A stretch of 43,211 nt of DNA from Saprospiraceae bacterium. Its GTDB lineage: Bacteria; Bacteroidota; Bacteroidia; Chitinophagales; Saprospiraceae. Location: positions 1 to 43,211 of the forward strand of contig JAIYAV010000309.1 of NCBI GenBank assembly GCA_027488855.1. The letters run 5' to 3'. Made by a program: the position numbers and the translations under genes. Every line of letters starts with the position of its first letter. Within the stretch, counting starts at the first letter, position 1. Of this stretch, positions 24,843-31,462 are shown piece by piece. Under the pieces are notes generated by a model that searched no databases, was not told the origin of the DNA, and saw only the letters and a list, made by a program, of their open reading frames with translations.

Positions 24843-25394
24843 ATGTTGTTACCCATTTATGCCTACGGGCATCCTGTTTTGCGCAAAAAAGCCGACGAGA
24901 TTGAAGCTGACTACCCAGAGTTGAGCCAATTGATTGCAAACATGTGGGAAACCATGTACCACGCCGAGGGAGTGGGAGTGGCTGCACCCCAAGTGGGCCG
25001 TGCCATCCGTCTTTTTATCATTGACACCCTACAATTGGAAGAAAAAGGCAAAGATGTGGTTGGTTTCAAAAAGGTGTTCATCAATGCGCAAAAGGTGGAG
25101 GAAAAGGGCAAAATCTGGGCTTATGAAGAAGGTTGCCTAAGCATTCCCGACATTCGGGGTGATGTGGATCGGCTGGACACCCTCACCATCCGCTACATGG
25201 ACGAAAATTTTGTAGAGCATACCGAAACTTTCGACGGCATCAATGCCCGCGTCATCCAACACGAATACGACCACATTGAAGGAATTTTATTCCTGGAATA
25301 CCTGAAACCAGTGAAAAAAGCGATGATCCGTGGTCGCCTGGAGAACATCCGCAAAGGCAAGGTGAAAGTGGATTACAAGATGAAGTTTGCTTAA
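24843..25394 (+). CDS. def: Peptide deformylase
   Basis: I chose the ATG at 24843, giving MLLPIYAYGHPVLRKK, the usual N-terminus; the longer frame overlaps ruvX. The 183-residue enzyme has all three signature motifs: GVGVAAPQ (43-50), EGCLS with metal ligand C98, and QHEYDH with H140, E141 and H144. It removes the formyl group from nascent N-terminal methionine. Its TAA stop shares a TTAA tetranucleotide with the stop of the convergent sigma-factor gene, leaving no room for a terminator. Confidence 0.96.
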   Translation: MLLPIYAYGHPVLRKKADEIEADYPELSQLIANMWETMYHAEGVGVAAPQVGRAIRLFIIDTLQLEEKGKDVVGFKKVFINAQKVEEKGKIWAYEEGCLSIPDIRGDVDRLDTLTIRYMDENFVEHTETFDGINARVIQHEYDHIEGILFLEYLKPVKKAMIRGRLENIRKGKVKVDYKMKFA

Positions 25395-26629
25395 CTGTTT
25401 GTAATAATCAGTTGGAGCTTTTTTTGAATGGTTTGTTTATCTGTAAGGGTTTTGGCGAGAGCCAGGGCCTTTTCAAGGTGTATTTTTGCTTTAATGGGAT
25501 CGCTGCTTTGATACAATTCGCCCAGCAAGGTGTAGTAAAAATGATTGTTTTCCAGTTTTAATTTTTCTGCCTCCACAATGGCCGCCGCATTCCCTTTTAC
25601 TTTGGCCAGGGCATAAGTGCGATTGAGGGCTATAATCGGCGAATATTCCAAAACCAACAAGTGATTGTACAGTTGTAAAATCTGCTGCCATTTTTCCGGG
25701 CTATCCGTTTTGATGGTATGCCAATAGGCAATTTGGGCTTCAAGGTGGTATTTTGAAACGGCATTCCCTTGTGCGGCCTGCTTTAAAAAATAAACGCCTC
25801 TGGCAATGAGTGCTTCATCCCATTGGGTTTCATCCTGCTCGTGGTACAAGAGCATTTCCCCTTTTTCATTGGTTCTGGCTTCAAAACGGGAAGCGTGAAA
25901 ACACATCAAGGCCATGAGCGCATTGACTGGCGGCTGATTTGTGGGTGCATATTCGATGAGTGAGTAGGTCAGTCGCATGGCCTCCAGACAAAAATCCTTG
26001 CGCAGAACGGTATCCTGACTTTCCGAATAATAGCCTTCACTGAACAGCAGATACAAGGTAGTGAGCACGGTGGCCAATCTATCCTGAATGGCGGCAGCAC
26101 TAGGGATTTCGATGGCCACTTTTTCTTGTCGCAATTTTTCTCGTGCTCGAAACAATCGTTTGTTGATGGTTTCTTTGTTGCTCAAAAACGCAATGGCGAT
26201 TTCATCAATGCCAAAACCGCATAAGCTACGCAAAGCCAGCCCAATTTGGGCTTCAATGGGAATGGCCGGGTGGCAAATGGCAAACAACATTTGTAATTGG
26301 CTGTCCGTGATGTTTTGAGGGGATAAATCCAATGCTGGCTCCTGGCTCTGGCCCGATGCATTCATCAGGTCGGGCATGATTTTGACTTGAAACAATTGTT
26401 GCCGTTTTAGCTGGTTTTTGGCTTTGTTTTTGGCAACGGCGTACAACCAGGCACTCGGGTTGTCAGGGATGCCGTGGTAAGGCCAGGTTTCCAAAGCAAG
26501 TACAAAGATTTCACTGACAATGTCTTCGGCCAATTCAAGGTGCTCAATGCCCAGAAAGCGGGTGAGTACCGCCGTGATTTTGCGAAACTCGGTACGGAAA
26601 AGATGTGGGATTATTTTTTGTTGCTCCAT
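25391..26629 (-). CDS. ECF42-type RNA polymerase sigma factor with TPR-like C-terminal extension
   Basis: The 412-residue protein has an ECF sigma core at about 1-180 (sigma2: LAEDIVSEIFVLALETWPYHG and NPSAWLYAVAKNKAKNQLKR; sigma4: RSLCGFGIDEIAIAFLSNKETINKRLFRAREKLR). A long helical extension of the DUF6596/TPR type follows (LATVLTTLYLLFSEGYYS, LNRTYALAKVKGNAAAIVEAEKL). This layout defines the ECF42 group, whose members lie next to DGPF-domain (YCII-related) genes. That partner is encoded directly upstream here. No anti-sigma factor is present; in this group the C-terminal extension is thought to be involved in control. Confidence 0.9.
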   Translation of the reverse strand: MEQQKIIPHLFRTEFRKITAVLTRFLGIEHLELAEDIVSEIFVLALETWPYHGIPDNPSAWLYAVAKNKAKNQLKRQQLFQVKIMPDLMNASGQSQEPALDLSPQNITDSQLQMLFAICHPAIPIEAQIGLALRSLCGFGIDEIAIAFLSNKETINKRLFRAREKLRQEKVAIEIPSAAAIQDRLATVLTTLYLLFSEGYYSESQDTVLRKDFCLEAMRLTYSLIEYAPTNQPPVNALMALMCFHASRFEARTNEKGEMLLYHEQDETQWDEALIARGVYFLKQAAQGNAVSKYHLEAQIAYWHTIKTDSPEKWQQILQLYNHLLVLEYSPIIALNRTYALAKVKGNAAAIVEAEKLKLENNHFYYTLLGELYQSSDPIKAKIHLEKALALAKTLTDKQTIQKKLQLIITNS

Positions 26630-26640
26630 GACTTTTTTTC

Positions 26641-26729
26641 ACCACCTTAGAAACCTGAGACACCTAAGAATCACCTTAGAAGGAACCTGCCTGAGGTGAT
26701 TCTTAGGTGTCTCAGGTGTCTAAGGTGGT
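26641..26729. repeat. Near-perfect palindrome with 38-bp arms
   Basis: The left arm (26641-26678) and right arm (26692-26729) are reverse complements with about two mismatches, loop about 13 nt. Each arm is built of cacctaag/cacctgag-type subunits. It lies between the DGPF gene and the sigma-factor gene on the minus strand, 11 bp from each. It could set the ratio of the two products or end the first transcript. Confidence 0.75.
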
Positions 26730-26740
26730 AAAAAATCAAT

Positions 26741-27097
26741 TTACACGAAATCCAATGGCTTAGCCAACCTGCGCACCTCCACGGTGTTGCCATCACCCAG
26801 CAAAACCGGGCTACCTTTGGCAAATTCAGCGGCTTCATCCGTAGACTCAGCGCGTACAATGATGAAGCCTCCGATGGTTTCCTTAATGTCGCCAAAAGGG
26901 CCATTGGTGACCACGTTATTGTGCCCGACTACTCGGCTGTCGTCAAAAGCAAGACCACTGCCCGTACTGACCAATTTGTTTTGAGCAGCAATCCCGCCGA
27001 TCCAATCCATGGTCATCTGCATCCAAACCTGCATTTGTTCGGGTGAAGCCAATTTCCCCCCATCTTCGTGTCTAAAAATCAGCATAAATTCTTGCAT
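26741..27097 (-). CDS. YCII-related DGPF-domain protein
   Basis: The 118-residue protein belongs to the YCII/DGPF family: MQEFMLIFRHEDGG, WIGGIAAQNKLVSTGSGL, and VVTNGPFGDIKETIGGFIIVRAESTDEAAEFAKGSPVL, where NGPFGD stands for the DGPF motif. It is a ferredoxin-like alpha/beta fold, often a dimer. The biochemical role is not established. Members are typically encoded beside ECF42 sigma factors, as here, and are proposed targets or partners of the sigma factor. A TACGTTAACC sequence lies 16 bp upstream of the ATG. Confidence 0.88.
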   Translation of the reverse strand: MQEFMLIFRHEDGGKLASPEQMQVWMQMTMDWIGGIAAQNKLVSTGSGLAFDDSRVVGHNNVVTNGPFGDIKETIGGFIIVRAESTDEAAEFAKGSPVLLGDGNTVEVRRLAKPLDFV

Positions 27098-27170
27098 CGT
27101 TGTTGAATTAAATGGTTAACGTATACCAGAATGACAAACGAGTGGAATCGAATTGGACACAAGATGCTGA

Positions 27171-27871
27171 TTATTTTATTGCCTCTAATTCTTCCAGCGC
27201 CTTAAATGCTTCATTGTCGGCGTTATCAGTGAATTTTTGGGTCGAAAGCTGGTAACTTTTGATGGCCGCTTTTTTGTCGCCTGCCTGAAGTTGCGCCTTG
27301 GCCAGGAGGTTGTGGTTTAAGTAAAAACTAGGATTGATTTTGGCGTTAAAAGCCAGGATGTCTACCGCTTCCGGTACTCGATTCATGTCGAGTAGTTTTA
27401 CTCCCGTTTCCCGCAAGCCGTTGCGGTTGGTAGTCCACAGATTGTACTTGTAGTAATTTTGAGGATCTCTGATCCAGGTTTTGTAATGGCGAATGGCTGC
27501 CTTCGCTCCTTTTTCCTGGGTAATTTTTAAAAGTGCGGCACCATAGTCTGCTTATGGTCCATTGTTGTAGCTGGCCATTGATGCTTACGCCGGAGGACTG
27601 TTTGTTTTTGGCTACCCACAAGATGTGTTTTGCCGTCGCGGCCAGGGTATCTATCGGTGCCCGTATTGATCAAAAACCCAGTACCCGCGTAGCGAAATGA
27701 GGGATCGATGTAACGATCTCCATTTTTGTATTGGACTTCGTTGATGAGGCCGATGGTCGGCCATTGGGCGGGTGGCAAATCAATCCAGAGTTCCCGTGTT
27801 TGGGCATAACCCAACAAAGGAAAAAACAGCAATAAAATAAACGAGTGTCGGTAGTATTGAAGCAGCTGCAT
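27171..27871 (-). pseudogene. Decayed gene: protease-like N-terminus joined to TPR tail, two frame breaks
   Basis: Reading from ATG 27871, the first frame encodes a signal peptide (MQLLQYYRHSFILLLFFPLLG) and a segment ending GTGFLINTGTD, like the start of a trypsin-type domain. A tandem GATA duplication (27648-27655 on the plus strand) then shifts the frame. The next frame continues sensibly as TLAATAKHILWVAKNKQSSG, with a catalytic-His-like TAKH. Near 27541-27556 the frame changes again to ADYGAALLKITQEKGAKAAI and a TPR-like C-terminus ending ALEELEAIK. The expected catalytic middle is absent. The best reading is a pseudogene formed by a 4-bp duplication plus an internal deletion or fusion. 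Confidence 0.75.
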
Positions 27872-27900
27872 GTTGGCTTTTTTTTTTTTTTTTAATCCGA

Positions 27901-27908
27901 CGAAGGTA
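27901..27908 (-). promoter_or_regulatory. Candidate -7 promoter element TACCTTCG (minus strand)
   Basis: cgaaggta on the plus strand. It lies about 29 bp upstream of the pseudogene ATG, with a long A-tract between. It is the same octamer as at 19828-19835. The promoter may outlive the gene. Confidence 0.3.
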
Positions 27909-27972
27909 TCGCAAATGCTTGGCAGCAGCTGAATTTGAATTGTAAAAAGGGATGTAAAGAATGTAACAAGTG

Positions 27973-29280
27973 TCAATTCACCTGCATTTTTTCAATGTCC
28001 TTTTTCACTGTTCTGGAAGCCGCAAACAGCACCACCGCCAGTGCTACTCCCAAAGTCGGAATGATGTACATCGCATGATGCAAACCAATCGCCTTAAATT
28101 GCTCCGACATTTCCACTGCACCAGCCGCCTGCATGGCCCGCCGAGCGAAATGATCGCTCAATAACCCAGTGATGACCGGCCCAAAACTCGCCCCCAGCAA
28201 ATACATCGCGAAAAAATACAAGGCCATCGCCGTGCCCCGCAAATTGGGCGGAATCACTTCCTGAATCGAAGCATACACCCCGGAGTAATATACAAACATC
28301 AACATGATGCCCGTGCCCATCAGCAACATAAACATCAGCGTAGCCCCAGGCGGCTGATTCAAAGCCAGGTAAATACAAGGCGCAGCCAGGCCACAACAAA
28401 GCGCAGAAAGCAACAATTTGGCATCCTTCCGGCGGCGACTCCAACGATCGGCAACCCAGCCGCCGCCCAAAAGACCAAGTATACCCACTGCCCCAAGGAC
28501 AATAGAAGAGACATTGGTCGCCTCTTTCAAACTCAACAAGTGGGTGCGCATCAGGAAAGCGGGCAAAAAAGAGTTGATGGCGTACATGTTGAAATTGTGC
28601 AAAGCACCCGATACAATGATCCATAAAATGGTCGGAATCGCGAGCACTTGCCAAAAGGGAGAGCGTTGGTTATTGGAGGCTTGCAGCGGTTTTTCTTCGG
28701 TGGCGCCACGTACAGGCTCCGGCAATTTGAGCGCCAACAAACCCAATATCAAGCCAGGAATGCAGGCAAAATAAAAAGCGTGCCGCCATGTATAAGCCGA
28801 AGCAATCAAACCACTCAAACGATAACACAAAAAAGTCCCCAATGGCAGCCCCAGCATAAAAATGGACAGTGCCAGCGCTCGACGACGCGGCGGAAACAAG
28901 TCACCAATCAAGGAATTGGCAGCAGGCGCACAACTGGCCTCCCCTACCCCTACGCCCAACCGGCTCACAAACATCCAGCCAAAACTGGGTGCCAAGCCGG
29001 ATACCGCCGTCAGCACGCTCCAAATGCTGACTCCTCCGGCCAGGATTTTGCGGCGACTCCAGGTATCGGCTAAACGGCCAAGGGGCAGGCCCACTGCGGC
29101 ATACATGAGAATGAAGGCTGTGCCCAGGGTGCCCAAAAGCGCATCGTTCAGCGCCCATTCTTTACGAATCAGCTCTGCGAGCGCCCCCATGATCTGTCGA
29201 TCGTAAAAATTCATGAGGTTGATGCCAAAAAGAATCCCTAGCGCATACCAGGCGCCTTTTGTTGCTTTATCCGTTTGCAT
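27973..29280 (-). CDS. MFS transporter (spinster-like)
   Basis: The 435-residue protein has about twelve membrane helices. Features include FYDRQIMGALAELIRKEW in helix 1, the MFS motif A-like GLPLGRLADTWSRRK (about 64-78), GVGEASCAPAANSLIGDLFPPRRRALALS (about 110-140) and a second-half motif-A-like GGWVADRWSRRRKDAK. The GVGEA and ANSLI segments are typical of Spinster-like MFS proteins, whose substrates include lipids and organic acids. The substrate here is unknown. It is probably transcribed alone; the upstream Rpn gene ends 84 bp away. Confidence 0.88.
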   Translation of the reverse strand: MQTDKATKGAWYALGILFGINLMNFYDRQIMGALAELIRKEWALNDALLGTLGTAFILMYAAVGLPLGRLADTWSRRKILAGGVSIWSVLTAVSGLAPSFGWMFVSRLGVGVGEASCAPAANSLIGDLFPPRRRALALSIFMLGLPLGTFLCYRLSGLIASAYTWRHAFYFACIPGLILGLLALKLPEPVRGATEEKPLQASNNQRSPFWQVLAIPTILWIIVSGALHNFNMYAINSFLPAFLMRTHLLSLKEATNVSSIVLGAVGILGLLGGGWVADRWSRRRKDAKLLLSALCCGLAAPCIYLALNQPPGATLMFMLLMGTGIMLMFVYYSGVYASIQEVIPPNLRGTAMALYFFAMYLLGASFGPVITGLLSDHFARRAMQAAGAVEMSEQFKAIGLHHAMYIIPTLGVALAVVLFAASRTVKKDIEKMQVN

Positions 29281-29364
29281 GCTGATGTGGTTTGTCTAGG
29301 ATAAAGATTGGAACTTTATTTGGGATTTAGTCTTAAATAAATATACGTTGACCCTTCTTCTTTA

Positions 29365-30381
29365 TCATTTTTCTTCTAATAACCCTTCAATCTCTGCAAT
29401 ACTCCGATTCGTAATCTGAGCAATCTGAACTTTATCAAGTCCCATCTTGTGCATATTCTGTACACTTTGCACAAAGATTTTACGCTCGTTTTCAAGAGAA
29501 ATCAAAGCTTCCTCTTTTAGCTTGCGTTCCTGTTCTGCTCTTTGTTTTTCCTGCTCTGCCCTCTGTTTTTCCTGTTCTGCTCTTTGTTTTTCCTGCTCAG
29601 TCCGCTTTTGTTCTTCCTCCAATTTAACTTCATATTCAGCCCGCGCTTCCTGATAACCTTCTTGTTGCGCAGTATCCAAGGAATTTTTCAAATCGTTGTA
29701 ATACTTCAAGCTGTCTTCGTATTTGGCTTTTTCGGCTTTGCTTAAGGCTGTGTATGAGGCTACTTTGAACAACTTCTGAAACACCCGCTCTTGAATGCTT
29801 TCGGGGATATGATCCAGTTTGTGCAGGTTTTTGATTACATACAACCATTTGTCAAAATTGCTTTCCAATTCATGTTCTTCCTTGGAAAAATTGGGCATCT
29901 GCAAGGTCACAAAGGTCAATTTGTCATAAAACACCTTGTAACGTTCTATGTCCATCATCTTGTTTTTGCTGACCACTATTTTGTCGCTATTGTCTTCATC
30001 CATAATAAAATCGAGGATAGCGATTACATAAATCGCTTTGAGTTGGTAGTCCCAATCCCCCTTTTGGCCTTGCTCCTGAACCGAAAAACTGCTGTAATAC
30101 AACATTCTATCCTTAAAAAAAGCTTGCTTGGCTTTTTGTAATTCAACAGTGAATTTCTCCCCCTGCTCATTTTCACAATGCAAATCAAAAACGACCTTTC
30201 GATCTAGGTCATCGCTACCCAATCGGTCATTTTTTTTGAACACCAACTCACTGATGTGCTGGTTTTGAGCGGCCAATAGTTCATTCAAAAAATCGATGAG
30301 CAAGTCTTTGTTCTGCTCTTCGCCAAAGATTTTTTTGAACCCAAAATCAGTGAAAGGATTGATGAATAATGGCTCAGCCAT
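29365..30381 (-). CDS. Rpn family nuclease / PD-(D/E)XK transposase-like protein
   Basis: I chose the ATG at 30381 (MAEPLFINPFTDFGFKKIFG) because family members begin here and a promoter-like octamer sits 19 bp upstream, inside the longer frame. Of 338 residues, the first 210 form the PD-(D/E)XK nuclease domain with TDFGFKKIFG, D66 in VVFDLHC and the E80-L-Q82 motif. Rpn proteins cut DNA and promote RecA-independent recombination in E. coli. Residues near 240-290 form a charged coiled coil with repeated EQEKQRA heptads encoded by 21-bp DNA repeats. The C-terminus (MGLDKVQIAQITNRSIAEIEGLL) is a small HTH-like segment common in this family. Confidence 0.9.
   Translation of the reverse strand: MAEPLFINPFTDFGFKKIFGEEQNKDLLIDFLNELLAAQNQHISELVFKKNDRLGSDDLDRKVVFDLHCENEQGEKFTVELQKAKQAFFKDRMLYYSSFSVQEQGQKGDWDYQLKAIYVIAILDFIMDEDNSDKIVVSKNKMMDIERYKVFYDKLTFVTLQMPNFSKEEHELESNFDKWLYVIKNLHKLDHIPESIQERVFQKLFKVASYTALSKAEKAKYEDSLKYYNDLKNSLDTAQQEGYQEARAEYEVKLEEEQKRTEQEKQRAEQEKQRAEQEKQRAEQERKLKEEALISLENERKIFVQSVQNMHKMGLDKVQIAQITNRSIAEIEGLLEEK
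29529..29612. repeat. 21-bp tandem repeats encoding EQEKQRA heptads
   Basis: Units at 29529-29549, 29550-29570 and 29571-29591, plus a degenerate fourth to about 29612. Units 1 and 3 are identical while unit 2 differs at three positions, suggesting duplication of a 42-bp block. The 21-bp unit keeps both frame and coiled-coil heptad phase, so copy number can change without loss of structure. Confidence 0.85.
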
Positions 30382-30400
30382 ACATGCTAATTTTTGTTGA

Positions 30401-30408
30401 CAAAGATA
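30401..30408 (-). promoter_or_regulatory. Candidate -7 promoter element TATCTTTG (minus strand)
   Basis: caaagata on the plus strand. It is an exact TAnnTTTG match 19 bp upstream of the preferred Rpn start and argues against the longer open frame. Confidence 0.45.
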
Positions 30409-30460
30409 GAAACTATAGCCTATTGAAGCAATCTTTTGTTTAAAAACGATAAGGTTGTAT

Positions 30461-30508
30461 AGTGGATAAATTCGGCTTAAGTGAACAGCTAAAAAGCCGA
30501 TATCCACT
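30461..30508 (-). terminator. Hairpin downstream of the DinB-like gene
   Basis: agtggata...tcggctt (30461-30477) pairs with aaaagccgatatccact (30492-30508) with a 2-3 nt bulge. It lies 40 bp beyond the stop of the DinB-like gene and ahead of the Rpn promoter, so termination of the upstream gene is the likely role. No strong U-tract is present. Confidence 0.5.
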
Positions 30509-30548
30509 GTTCAACCATACTTACTCTGACCAAAAGAGCGGAGCAGCC

Positions 30549-31139
30549 CTAAAAATGATCTTTCTCCCCCTCCAAAAACTCATCCGTAAAATGTGCCCTG
30601 CGTTTTTCCTGCTTAAACTTGTCGGCATTAAAAGCCTGTGAATCTCCTCTCGGAATAGACAAAGAACTCCAGTTTGCATCACAGCACATTTTCCCAATGA
30701 ACACCATTTGCCCTACGTGGTAAGGATAGTGCGCCAATTGCCGATTGATCGCTTCCATCACGGTGTGTCCCTGGTTGCGGATGTAAATGATGCGCTCCAG
30801 GTCGGCAGGTTCAAGCGGGTTTATGGCTTCAAACAGGCATTGCCAGCCTGCGTTCCATTTTTCCAGTAACTCCTCGCGGGAGGCGATGTCATTTTCAAAT
30901 TCGGCATCGCGATCCCGTGATTCTTTTTCCCCATCGCTGTGTAAAAAATCTGTCCAGCGCGAAAGCATGTTGCCCCAAAGGTGTTTGACGATGGAGGCGA
31001 TGCTATTGCTTTCGGGATTGTACTGCCAAAACAATTGTTCATCATTGAGTTGAGCAATGGTTTTGTCGCCTAACATTTTATAATAGGCAAATTGTTTTTT
31101 AATGCTTTCCAAATATTCACTATTCATGGCTTGGTACAT
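30549..31139 (-). CDS. DinB-like / DUF1572 family protein
   Basis: The 196-residue product is a DinB/YfiT-type four-helix bundle of the DUF1572 group: YLESIKKQFAYYKMLGDKTIAQL, SIASIVKHLWGNMLSRWTDFL and AINRQLAHYPYHVGQMVFIGKM. The histidines in VKHLWGN and LAHYPYHVGQ fit the family's metal-binding triad. Members are thought to be metal-dependent thiol-related enzymes, but function here is unknown. The ATG at 31139 is used; an in-frame ATG at 31127 (MNSEYLES) is equally plausible. It appears monocistronic, with a hairpin downstream. Confidence 0.85.
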   Translation of the reverse strand: MYQAMNSEYLESIKKQFAYYKMLGDKTIAQLNDEQLFWQYNPESNSIASIVKHLWGNMLSRWTDFLHSDGEKESRDRDAEFENDIASREELLEKWNAGWQCLFEAINPLEPADLERIIYIRNQGHTVMEAINRQLAHYPYHVGQMVFIGKMCCDANWSSLSIPRGDSQAFNADKFKQEKRRAHFTDEFLEGEKDHF

Positions 31140-31221
31140 CTATTCGGAAATTCATCCCAGTTTTAAATAGCAAGAACCTGAAAGACAAAAGTATGATGTC
31201 GGTAGATAGTCAGGCTGAACC

Positions 31222-31381
31222 GACCAGTGGCAGAGCCGCCAAACGTCGATAGCAAAAGGAACGAAGGGCGTTTTTTTAAGGTGCAGGGCACCGAAACCCT
31301 TTGTGTCGTTCCGGTGCCCTGCACCTTAACCGCTTGGACATAGCGCAATGCTATCGATGTTTGGCGGCGCTGCCGCTGGTC
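31222..31381. repeat. Nested palindromic element, 160 bp
   Basis: Outer 33-bp arms (31222-31254 and 31349-31381) differ at three positions. Inner 20-bp arms (31278-31297 and 31308-31327, core aaggtgcagggcacc) differ at one. The element lies between the DinB-like gene start and the end of the giant secreted-protein gene, both on the minus strand. I see no reading frame in it. It could fold into a long two-part stem as DNA or RNA. Confidence 0.75.
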
Positions 31382-31392
31382 GTATGCATAAC

Positions 31393-31428
31393 ATTATGCT
31401 GTTTAGCATAATTTTTTTTTTTTTTTTT
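31393..31428 (+). terminator. Terminator-like stem-loop with long T-tract on the plus strand
   Basis: attatgct-gttt-agcataat (31393-31412) is a perfect 8-bp stem with a tetraloop, followed by about 16 T residues. On the plus strand this is a textbook intrinsic terminator, yet no plus-strand gene lies upstream; only the 160-bp palindrome does. The flanking genes read on the minus strand, where the hairpin is preceded by an A-tract and has no U-tract. Confidence 0.6.
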
Positions 31429-31462
31429 GCAAAATAGGCGGTTGTCTACTATCGCACCCCTA

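Noticed and set aside
29365..30507. Rpn gene as a complete insertion sequence, and the longer 380-residue start
   Set aside because: No terminal inverted repeats or target duplication are visible around it, and the extra N-terminus contains a promoter-like octamer and does not resemble the family.
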